Assembly (NCBI GenBank): GCA_052168315.1
Contig: JBQLZO010000013.1
Location: forward strand, 1 to 16,119
Direction: 5' to 3'
DNA: 16,119 nucleotides
From: JBQLZO01 sp052168315
GTDB lineage: Bacteria; Planctomycetota; Phycisphaerae; Phycisphaerales; UBA1924
Shown here: piece after piece, positions 6,907 to 13,030 of the stretch
How positions within the stretch are numbered: position 1 is the stretch's first letter
How the letters are laid out: each line of letters starts with the position of its first letter
Notes under the pieces: model-generated
Databases searched by the model: none
What the model saw: the letters and a program-made list of their open reading frames with translations, nothing else
Told to the model about the DNA's origin: nothing
Position numbers and translations under genes: made by a program

Positions 6907-8286
6907 GTGCTGGCGATCGGATTCGATGATTCTCTCGCGTGCGGCGGCGGGTCGGGCGCGGGACGCGATGCCTGGCTGGGCCCGCTGACGGACCTGCGCT
7001 CCGCGGCGCTGGTCCGCACGGGGGCGCTGACGACGCTGGAGCGCTGGGCCGCAGCGCTGGAGGTCACGGCCGGGGCGTACATCGGCGCGCTGCTGGTGCC
7101 CGAGCACCTGGACGCGCTGACGCGCGAGCAGACCGAGGTGCCCGTGCACGCCGCCGGCGCGGATACCGGCTGGCTGGATGCGCTGCTGGCAGAGGATGAG
7201 CAGGTCGAGGGCGGCGGGGCGCCGGGGGGGGCGGATGGGATCCTGCTGGTCTCGATGCGGTGCGTGCACCCGCCGGCGGGGCTGGGGGCGCTGCCGGTGG
7301 GCAGCGCGATCGTGGAGGTGGGGTCGGGCGCGATCATCGCGGCCCGGGTGATGCCCGACGGCGTGCGCGCGTTCGCGGGGGCGCTGGGAGGCGCCGGCGG
7401 CGGGCTGGGCGCCCAGGCGCTCGGGCTGCGGATCGAGCACGAGGCCGACCGATGCGTGCTGCACCGCGCGTGGGATGTGATCCGGTTCCGCGATGCGGCG
7501 CTGGACCTGGACCTGGCGCTGCTGGGCGAGGCGATCGAGCGGGGCGACGATGCGGGGACGATGCTCAGCGCATCGAGCGGCGTGACGGTGATCGGCGATC
7601 CGGAGCGGATCACCATCGCGGAGGGCGCGATCGTGATGCCCTCGGCGGTGCTCGATGCCAGCGCGGGCCCGATCGTGATCGACCACCACGCGGTGGTGCG
7701 CCCGATGTCGATCGTGCAGGGCCCGGCGTACATCGGCGAGCGCTCGACGGTGCTGGAGCGCTGCCATGTCAAAGCGCACACCGCGATCGGGCCGGTGTGC
7801 AAGGTCAACGGCGAGATCGGCGGCACGATCTTCCAGGGATACGCCAACAAGGCGCACGAGGGGCACCTGGGCGATTCGTACATCGGGCAGTGGGTCAACC
7901 TCGGCGCGGGCACGACGAACTCGAACCTGCTGAACACCTACTCGCCGATCAAGACCCGCGCGACCGGCGAGCACCGGTACGAGGACACCGGGCTGGTGTT
8001 CCTGGGCGCGATCATCGGCGACCACACCAAGACGGCCATCGGCACGCTGCTGACCACGGGCGCGGTGATCGGGACCGGGTGCATGCTCGCCTCGTCGAAC
8101 ACGGTGCCGCAGAGCGTGCGGGCGTTCACATGGCTGACCAACGAGCGGGAGCAGGCGTTCCGGTTCTCGAAGTTCGTGGAGGTGGCCACGGCCGCGATGG
8201 CCCGGCGCCAGACCGAACTGACGCCGGCGGAGCGGTCGCGCCTGGAAGCGCTGAACACCGCGGCGGCGAAAGCCCTGCGCGGCTGA
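6907..8286 (+). CDS. GlmU-like sugar nucleotidyltransferase-family protein with left-handed beta-helix
   Basis: From GTG 6907 the product has 459 residues. The N-terminal part (1 to about 220) fits the GlmU-related sugar nucleotidyltransferase family Pfam calls NTP_transf_4: an early FDD (6-8) and a segment LGPLTDLRSAALVRTGALTT then LERW (24-47). The usual GxGTRM nucleotide loop of GlmU is not present. Residues about 226-400 form a left-handed beta-helix of hexapeptide repeats with VNLGAGTTNSN (330-340), close to the GlmU acyltransferase segment; H317 aligns with the GlmU catalytic histidine. A short helical tail ends the protein. Bacteroidetes and planctomycetes carry such stand-alone proteins in place of, or beside, true GlmU. 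Likely cytoplasmic and sugar-related; exact substrate unknown. The stop codon is followed by C6-A-C8-A-C7. Confidence 0.8.
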   Translation: MLAIGFDDSLACGGGSGAGRDAWLGPLTDLRSAALVRTGALTTLERWAAALEVTAGAYIGALLVPEHLDALTREQTEVPVHAAGADTGWLDALLAEDEQVEGGGAPGGADGILLVSMRCVHPPAGLGALPVGSAIVEVGSGAIIAARVMPDGVRAFAGALGGAGGGLGAQALGLRIEHEADRCVLHRAWDVIRFRDAALDLDLALLGEAIERGDDAGTMLSASSGVTVIGDPERITIAEGAIVMPSAVLDASAGPIVIDHHAVVRPMSIVQGPAYIGERSTVLERCHVKAHTAIGPVCKVNGEIGGTIFQGYANKAHEGHLGDSYIGQWVNLGAGTTNSNLLNTYSPIKTRATGEHRYEDTGLVFLGAIIGDHTKTAIGTLLTTGAVIGTGCMLASSNTVPQSVRAFTWLTNEREQAFRFSKFVEVATAAMARRQTELTPAERSRLEALNTAAAKALRG

Positions 8287-8320
8287 CCCCCCACCCCCCC
8301 CACCCCCCCGACTCTCTCTT

Positions 8321-8424
8321 GGGTGAGGGGCGGGCGAAGGCGGGGGCGAGGAAGGAGGAGGGGGGCGGGTCGGATCGGGGGTGAACGGAGGCGCGGGGTG
8401 GGGCGTGGGTGGGGGTGTGGGGGG
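8321..8424 (+). other. G-tract region with two predicted G-quadruplex motifs
   Basis: The first motif (8321-8346) has four G runs with loops of 3, 1 and 7 bases. The second (8395-8424) has five runs of 3-6 G with loops of 1-3 bases, which is a strong match to the usual G3+N1-7 rule. They lie on the coding strand just upstream of the DUF1579 promoter at 8450. Formation in the cell is not shown. Confidence 0.5.
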
Positions 8425-8449
8425 CTGGTTTTGCCACAGGTTTGCCCGC

Positions 8450-8478
8450 TTGCATCGTCGGGAATCCCCGCGTATGCT
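8450..8478 (+). promoter_or_regulatory. Sigma70-like promoter of the DUF1579 gene
   Basis: TTGCAT (8450-8455), a 17-base spacer, and TATGCT (8473-8478). Transcription would start near 8485 and give a leader of about 85 bases. Confidence 0.55.
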
Positions 8479-8506
8479 CGGGGTTCGTTCAGTGTATGTT
8501 TGGTAT

Positions 8507-8541
8507 CCGAACGAGGCGTCCCGCCCGGTGAGCGGGTTCGG
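8507..8541 (+). promoter_or_regulatory. Hairpin in the DUF1579 mRNA leader
   Basis: An outer stem CCGAA (8507-8511) with TTCGG (8537-8541) encloses an inner stem CCCGC (8520-8524) with GCGGG (8532-8536) and a 7-base loop; eight bases bulge on the 5' side. It ends 14 bases before the Shine-Dalgarno at 8556. It may influence translation or RNA stability. Confidence 0.35.
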
Positions 8542-8555
8542 GGCGCTGCTCAGCG

Positions 8556-8561
8556 AAGGAG
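8556..8561 (+). promoter_or_regulatory. Ribosome binding site that fixes the DUF1579 gene start
   Basis: AAGGAG eight bases before ATG 8570. It supports this start over an in-frame ATG at 8381, which lies upstream of the promoter. Confidence 0.8.
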
Positions 8562-8569
8562 ATCTCACG

Positions 8570-9274
8570 ATGAAACGGCACGGTTCTGTTCTGGCGCACG
8601 CACTGGTCGGTGGATGCCTCGTGGGCGCGTTCGCGCTGGCCAATCAGCCCGCGGACCGCGAGCGCGGTGGTGGTGGTGGCGGCGCGGGTGGCGCTGGCGA
8701 GCAGCCGGGCGCGTTTGAGCTGCCCGAGGCGCATCCGCTGGCGGGGTTCGATCCTTCGAACATGGGCGAGGCGATGGCCGACTACATGCGGCTGAACCAG
8801 GCGGGCAAGCAGCACGCGTTCCTGGCCGAGCACCTGGCCGGCGAGTGGGATGTGGCCGCACGGTTCTGGATGGGCGGCCCGGATGGCCCGCCGATGGACT
8901 CCAAGGGAAGGCTGAGCGCGAAGGCGATCCTCGGCGGTCGATTCATCGAGGGGACCTACTCGGGCGAGATGATGGGCCAGCCGTTCCAGGGCAAGTCGTA
9001 CACGGGGTACGACGCGTTCACGAAGCAGTTCACGCAGCTGTGGCTCGACAGCATGAGCACCGGGATCACCACCGCGAACGGGTCGATGAGCATGGATGGC
9101 ACCGCGCTCACGCTGTTCAGCAACATGAACGAGCCGATGACCGGCGAGATCGGCAAGCCGGTGCGGTACATGTACGAGTTCGACGGCACGGACAAGTATG
9201 TGTTCACGGCCTGGGAGGTCTCGTATGGTGAGCCGTTCAAGGTGATGGAGATGACCTACACGCGGCGGAAGTGA
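8570..9274 (+). CDS. Exported DUF1579 family protein
   Basis: This 234-residue protein carries a signal peptide (residues 1-24, cleavage after ALA), a poly-Gly/Ala linker at 33-43, and from about residue 80 to the end a DUF1579 domain: HLAGEWDVAARFWMGGPDGP, ILGGRFIEGTYSGEMMGQPF, a KSYTGYDAFTKQF segment and WLDSMSTGI. In this family these segments build a lipocalin-like beta barrel; the function is not known. The Cys at residue 16 lies inside the hydrophobic core and is followed by more hydrophobic residues, so a lipoprotein signal is unlikely. The gene has its own promoter and appears monocistronic; no clear intrinsic terminator follows, only the repeat-rich gap. Confidence 0.85.
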   Translation: MKRHGSVLAHALVGGCLVGAFALANQPADRERGGGGGGAGGAGEQPGAFELPEAHPLAGFDPSNMGEAMADYMRLNQAGKQHAFLAEHLAGEWDVAARFWMGGPDGPPMDSKGRLSAKAILGGRFIEGTYSGEMMGQPFQGKSYTGYDAFTKQFTQLWLDSMSTGITTANGSMSMDGTALTLFSNMNEPMTGEIGKPVRYMYEFDGTDKYVFTAWEVSYGEPFKVMEMTYTRRK

Positions 9275-9290
9275 GGGGATGGGGGGAGCC

Positions 9291-9379
9291 AGAACAGCAG
9301 AACAGCAGAGCGGCGGAGAAGCGGAGCGGCGGAGCGGACGGGCGAATCGGGCGCTCTTGATCTGCTGTTCTGCTGATCT
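9291..9379. repeat. Imperfect 19-bp inverted repeat
   Basis: The left arm 9291-9309 (AGAACAGCAGAACAGCAGA) pairs with 9361-9379 at 18 of 19 positions. Further CTGCT units continue to 9395. It might act as a weak terminator after the DUF1579 gene, but no T tract follows. Confidence 0.6.
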
Positions 9380-9491
9380 GCTGCTTTGCTGTTCTCCGGC
9401 TCCTCCGGGGCGGATCGCCCGGGCGGCGCAGCGCTCGCGGCGCGGGGCCTCGTGGGGCCTCCGGCGGCACACGGCGATCAGCGCCTTCGCC

Positions 9492-9497
9492 TACAAT
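9492..9497 (+). promoter_or_regulatory. Possible -10 box for lpd
   Basis: TACAAT lies 93 bases before the GTG start of the dehydrogenase gene. No TTGACA-like -35 box is seen at the proper distance. Confidence 0.35.
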
Positions 9498-9590
9498 CGC
9501 GACCACGCCGAGGCGTTCGGAACCCGTCCGGGTTTTGGCGGTTCGGCGTGCATCGCTCGCACCTCCACCCTCATGAAAAGGGGCTGATCC

Positions 9591-11120
9591 GTGGCTGAGA
9601 AGCACTACGACCTCATCGTCATCGGCGGCGGGCCCGCCGGGTATGTCGGGGCCATCCGGGCGGCCCAGCTCGGTTTGAAGGTGGCGTGCGTCGAGCGGTC
9701 GAAGCTCGGCGGCGTGTGCCTGAACTGGGGCTGCATCCCGTCGAAGTCGCTGCTGTCCAACGCGGAGCTGTACGAGAAGGTCTCGAAGGAGGCCGAGGAG
9801 TGGGGCCTGGCGTTCGAGAAGGTCTCGGTCGACTGGTCGAAGGTGATCGGGCGGTCGCGCGGGGTGGCCGACAAGCTCAACAAGGGCGTGGCGTTCCTGC
9901 TCAAGAAGAACAAGATCGACCACATCGACGGGCACGCGAAGATCGTGAGCGGTCGGACCAAGGGCAAGAAATGCACCGTCGAGATCTACGACTGCTCGGT
10001 GAAGGATGAGCGGACCGAGGCGCCGTTCGAGATGAAGTCGAAGCGCGAGACGATCACGGCCGACAACATCGTGATCGCCACGGGCTCGGTGGCGCGGGAC
10101 CTGCCGTTCGCGAAGTTCGACCACGACAAGATCATCGGCGCCCGCGAGGCGATGACGCTGAAGGAGAAGCCAAAGAAGCTGATCGTGATCGGTGCCGGCG
10201 CGATCGGGATGGAGTTCGCGTACTTCTACCACACCTACGGCACCGAGGTGACGGTGGTGGAGATGCTGCCGCGGATCCTGCCGGTCGAAGACGATGACAT
10301 CTCGGCGGGTCTCGAGAAGATCTACAAGAAGTCCGGGCTGAACATGATGACCGGGCACACGACGACCGCGGTCGAGAAGACGAAGAACGGGGTGAAGGTC
10401 ACGGTCGCGCCGTTCAAGGATGGCAAGGCCGACGAGTCGAAGAAGCAGGTGCTCGAGGGCGACAAGGTGCTGCTGGCCATCGGCGTGCGGGGTCGCTACG
10501 ACGGGCTCTTCGATTCGTCGCTGGGCATCGAGACGGTCAAGGACCACATCAAGACCGACTACACGCCGCCCGCGCCGGGGCAGGATCCCGCGCCCGCGCT
10601 GACCTACAAGACCTCGGTCGAGGGGATCTACGCGGTGGGCGATGTGATCGGCCCGCCGTGGCTGGCGCATGTCGCGTCGGAGGAGGCGATCGCGTGCATC
10701 GAGCGGATCGCCGGGCACGAGCCGCACCCGATCGACTACACCGTCATCCCGGGGTGCACCTACTGCCACCCGCAGGTGGCATCCGTCGGCTTCACGGAGC
10801 GAGCGCTGAAGGAGAACGGGCTCAAGAAGGGCGAGGATTACGAGGTGGGCTCGTACCCGCTGACCTCGCACGGCAAGGCGATCGCGGCCGGGCAGAACAA
10901 GGGGATGGTCAAGATCCTCCGCGGCCTGCCGCGCGGCGAGATCCTCGGCGCGCACATCCTGGCCGACCAGGCGACCGAGCTGATCGCCGAGCTGACGCTG
11001 GCCCGGCGCCTGGAGGCGACGACCGAAGAGATCAATGTGACGATGCACGCGCACCCGACGATGCACGAGTCCGTGCACGAGGCGTCGCTGGCATCGGAAG
11101 GACGCGTGATCCACCTGTGA
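9591..11120 (+). CDS. lpdA: Dihydrolipoyl dehydrogenase (E3)
   Basis: The product (509 residues) is the FAD flavoenzyme that reoxidises dihydrolipoamide of 2-oxoacid dehydrogenase complexes or the glycine cleavage system, passing electrons to NAD+. Seen motifs: FAD-binding GGGPAG (12-17), the redox disulfide C43/C48 in GGVCLNWGCIPSK, NAD-binding GAGAIGMEFA (201-210), the second FAD segment YAVGDV (347-352), and the catalytic His-Glu pair H488/E493 in HAHPTMHES. There is no N-terminal lipoyl domain. It is about 35 residues longer than E. coli Lpd, with extra sequence near 133-155 and a Pro-rich insert near 322-338; a CxxC pair (C389, C392) lies in the dimerisation domain. The start is GTG with AAGGGG seven bases upstream. 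No E1, E2 or lipoate gene is nearby. Confidence 0.95.
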   Translation: MAEKHYDLIVIGGGPAGYVGAIRAAQLGLKVACVERSKLGGVCLNWGCIPSKSLLSNAELYEKVSKEAEEWGLAFEKVSVDWSKVIGRSRGVADKLNKGVAFLLKKNKIDHIDGHAKIVSGRTKGKKCTVEIYDCSVKDERTEAPFEMKSKRETITADNIVIATGSVARDLPFAKFDHDKIIGAREAMTLKEKPKKLIVIGAGAIGMEFAYFYHTYGTEVTVVEMLPRILPVEDDDISAGLEKIYKKSGLNMMTGHTTTAVEKTKNGVKVTVAPFKDGKADESKKQVLEGDKVLLAIGVRGRYDGLFDSSLGIETVKDHIKTDYTPPAPGQDPAPALTYKTSVEGIYAVGDVIGPPWLAHVASEEAIACIERIAGHEPHPIDYTVIPGCTYCHPQVASVGFTERALKENGLKKGEDYEVGSYPLTSHGKAIAAGQNKGMVKILRGLPRGEILGAHILADQATELIAELTLARRLEATTEEINVTMHAHPTMHESVHEASLASEGRVIHL

Positions 11121-11167
11121 GGCGGGTGGGCTCGCCGAGTGAGCATTGATGGATGATTGAACGACCG

Positions 11168-11202
11168 GCCGCTCCCGCTTCTCGTGGGGCGGCTTTCGTT
11201 TT
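11168..11202 (+). terminator. Intrinsic terminator after lpd
   Basis: The stem GCCGCTCC (11168-11175) pairs with GGGGCGGC (11186-11193), with one T-G pair and a 10-base loop. It is followed by TTTCGTTTT. It lies 47 bases after the stop codon. Confidence 0.75.
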
Positions 11203-11248
11203 GAATGGCTGTGAACGCCGAGATGTGGATGCCCTGGCGGGTTGTTCG

Positions 11249-11277
11249 GTCGGCATGGAATGCCGACCCACCGTGGG
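11249..11277 (-). repeat. REP-like palindrome, copy 2
   Basis: Read on the - strand the order is CCCAC, GGTGG, an 8-base arm GTCGGCAT, loop TCC, and the complementary arm ATGCCGAC. Flanks and loop match copy 1 at 425-459, but the stem is unrelated in sequence and still perfectly paired. It lies between the lpd terminator and the permease promoter. Confidence 0.5.
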
Positions 11278-11295
11278 TTGGGTGAGGGCCGGTGC

Positions 11296-11325
11296 TTGGC
11301 CTGGTTTGGGAGTTTGTGCGACAAT
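11296..11325 (+). promoter_or_regulatory. Promoter of the APC permease gene, near-leaderless
   Basis: TTGGCC (11296-11301), an 18-base spacer and GACAAT (11320-11325). The start codon is only eight bases beyond the -10 box, so the mRNA would have almost no leader. No Shine-Dalgarno is present, which fits. Confidence 0.4.
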
Positions 11326-11333
11326 GCGCGGGC

Positions 11334-12641
11334 ATGGCTGAGCTGCCGGTGCCATCCCTTCGGCGTGACATCGGGCTGCCGGGGGCGGTGATGATGGGGC
11401 TTGGGTCGATCCTGGGGACCGGGGTGTTTGTCAGCATCGGGGTGGCGGCGGGGGTGGCCGGGCCATCGGTGGTGCTGGCGATCGCGCTGGCGGCGGTGGT
11501 GGCGCTGTGCAATGCGCTGAGCAGCGCGCAGCTCGCGGCGAGCCATCCGGTGAGCGGGGGGACCTATGAGTTCGGGCATCTGTACCTGAGCCCCTGGCTG
11601 GGGTTCTGCGCCGGGTGGATGTTCCTGTGCGCGAAGTCGGCCTCGGCGGCGACGGCGGCGCTGGGGCTGGCGGGGTATGTGCTGGTGCTGGGTGGCGCGC
11701 CCGGGTCGGGATGGCGGGTGCCGATCGCGCTGGGCGCGGTGGCGGCGGTCACGGGGCTGGTGCTGCTGGGGATCCGGCGGTCGAGCAGCGCGAACATCGC
11801 GATCGTGTCGATCACGCTGGGGGCGCTGGCGGTGTTCGTGGTCGCGGGCGTGCCGGGCTTCGCGCGGGGCGCGGGTACGCACTTCGCCGGGTTCTTCGCG
11901 AGCCCGGATGGTGATGGGCGGGGTGCGCCGGCGCGGTTGCTGGAGGCGACAGCGCTGATGTTCGTGGCGTACGCGGGGTACGCGCGGATCGCGACGATGG
12001 GCGAGGAGGTGCGGGATCCCGAGAAGACGATCCCGCGGGCGATCGTGCTCACGCTGGGCTTTGCGATGGCGGTGTACCTGGCGGTGGGACTGGTCGGGAT
12101 CGGTGCGGCGGGCGCGGCGGCGTTCGGCGATGCGGCATCGCGGGAAGGCGCGCCGCTGGCGGTGGTGGGCGCGGCGTTCGGCGGGGCGTGGGTGGCGGCG
12201 GCGCTGTCGGCCGGGGCGATCACGGCGATGCTGGGGGTGCTGCTCAATCTCGTGCTCGGGTTGTCGCGGGTGGTGCTGGCGATGGCGCGGCGGGGCGATG
12301 TGCCGCGGGTGTTCGCGCGTGTAGACGCGCGGCACGCGACGCCCTGGAGGTCGGTGCTGCTGGTGGGCGCGGCGATCGCGGGGTTGGTGCTGATCGGGGA
12401 TCTGAAGCTGGCGTGGTCGTTCAGCGCGTTCTCGGTGCTGGTGTACTACGCGATCACGAACGCGGCGGCGCTGCGGCTGCCGCGCGAGAAGCGGCGGTAC
12501 CACCCGGCGGTGGCGTGGTGCGGGCTGTGCGCGTGCCTGGGGCTGGCGTTCTGGGTGGAGCCGCGGGTGTGGGCGGCGGGGGTGGCGATGATCTGGATAG
12601 GGCTGGGAGGGCGTTGGGCGCTGCGGCGGTGGGTGGGGTGA
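11334..12641 (+). CDS. APC-family amino-acid permease
   Basis: This 435-residue protein is a polytopic inner-membrane transporter with about 12 hydrophobic segments. The first segment carries the APC signature GLPGAVMMGLGSILGTGVFV (glycine-rich unwound helix that contacts the substrate backbone). The sixth region has FVAYAGYARIATMGEEVRDP followed by EKTIPRAI, the usual EExxxPxxxIPxAI pattern before the next helix. The substrate is probably an amino acid or polyamine; which one cannot be read. I start at ATG 11334 rather than at an in-frame ATG at 11292, which lies upstream of the predicted promoter. The codons nearly all end in G (CTG, GCG, GTG, GGG), the extreme of the window. It converges with the - strand DUF4325 gene, 59 bases away. 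Confidence 0.88.
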   Translation: MAELPVPSLRRDIGLPGAVMMGLGSILGTGVFVSIGVAAGVAGPSVVLAIALAAVVALCNALSSAQLAASHPVSGGTYEFGHLYLSPWLGFCAGWMFLCAKSASAATAALGLAGYVLVLGGAPGSGWRVPIALGAVAAVTGLVLLGIRRSSSANIAIVSITLGALAVFVVAGVPGFARGAGTHFAGFFASPDGDGRGAPARLLEATALMFVAYAGYARIATMGEEVRDPEKTIPRAIVLTLGFAMAVYLAVGLVGIGAAGAAAFGDAASREGAPLAVVGAAFGGAWVAAALSAGAITAMLGVLLNLVLGLSRVVLAMARRGDVPRVFARVDARHATPWRSVLLVGAAIAGLVLIGDLKLAWSFSAFSVLVYYAITNAAALRLPREKRRYHPAVAWCGLCACLGLAFWVEPRVWAAGVAMIWIGLGGRWALRRWVG

Positions 12642-12700
12642 GATCGGCTTGAGCGGAGTCATGCCGAGCGCCACGACGGGAGACACGCCTCGGCGTGCGC

Positions 12701-13030
12701 TCAGCCCGCGTGCCGTGGCTGCAGAGAAGCTCGGACCGCGTGCAGCGATCGCTGGTAGACCCGCTCCTGGAGCGGTGAGCGGAAGCCGAACTTGATCCTG
12801 TCGATCGCGGCGGCGCCGAAGCGCTCGCCGATCCGGAGCAGGAGGAGGTTGAAGAAGCTGGAGGGAACCCCGCGCATGCCTCCCAGATCGACTTCGACCT
12901 CGCTCTGTCCGGCGTCGAGGATGTGGATGATCTCGGCCGCGATGGACTCGGCGATGTCCAGCACGGACCGGTCCGGCGTCAGGTGATCGCTGAGCAGGAT
13001 GTTGCGACGATCGGCGTGCATGCTGGTCAT
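12701..13030 (-). CDS. STAS-like domain protein (DUF4325)
   Basis: This 109-residue protein fits the STAS-like DUF4325 family. Residues about 24-48 form a helix and strand (SIAAEIIHILDAGQ, then SEVEVDLGGMRGVP), followed by SSFFNLLLLRIGERFG (57-72), the helix that in STAS domains follows the switch serine, and a final strand and helix (KFGFRSPLQERVYQRSL). The start codon ATG 13030 overlaps the stop of the upstream ATPase gene as ATGA, which points to translational coupling; a second ATG three codons later is possible. Known STAS partners bind GHKL kinases (as SpoIIAA with SpoIIAB), and here the adjacent gene supplies such an ATPase domain. The target is not visible in this window. Confidence 0.75.
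   Translation of the reverse strand: MTSMHADRRNILLSDHLTPDRSVLDIAESIAAEIIHILDAGQSEVEVDLGGMRGVPSSFFNLLLLRIGERFGAAAIDRIKFGFRSPLQERVYQRSLHAVRASLQPRHAG

Larger units (their letters stand above)
9275..9590. other. Intergenic gap with purine-rich and CTGCTG-type inverted repeats
   Basis: No gene is supported. The left part (9291-9309) is built from AGAACAGC-type units and the right part (9361-9395) from TCTGCTGTT-type units. The two arms are complementary over 19 positions with one mismatch (9291-9309 with 9361-9379) around a 51-base loop. The right part (9480-9590) holds a possible -10 box and the ribosome binding site for the lpd gene, plus a small ACCC/GGGT inverted repeat at 9522-9533. Confidence 0.6.

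Noticed and set aside
8431..8441. TTTGCCACA as a DnaA box near a skew switch
   Set aside because: Two mismatches to TTATCCACA and no cluster of further boxes; not enough to call an origin.
8585..8620. Lipoprotein signal in the DUF1579 protein (VGGC)
   Set aside because: Cys16 is inside the hydrophobic core and is followed by a further hydrophobic stretch to ALA at 22-24, which fits an ordinary signal peptide.
6103..8643. Long - strand open frame opposite lemA and the GlmU-like gene
   Set aside because: Low-complexity composition with no recognisable domain; it covers intergenic C/G tracts and two clear genes on the other strand.
9237..12686. Very long open frame on the - strand opposite lpd and the permease
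   Set aside because: It is Arg/His/Pro-rich without domain motifs, and the + strand genes there have full family motifs, ribosome binding sites and a terminator. High GC leaves antisense frames open by chance.
12684..12697. Small hairpin (CACGC-CTCG-GCGTG) between the convergent permease and DUF4325 genes
   Set aside because: A five-base stem with no T tract on either side; too weak to call a bidirectional terminator.
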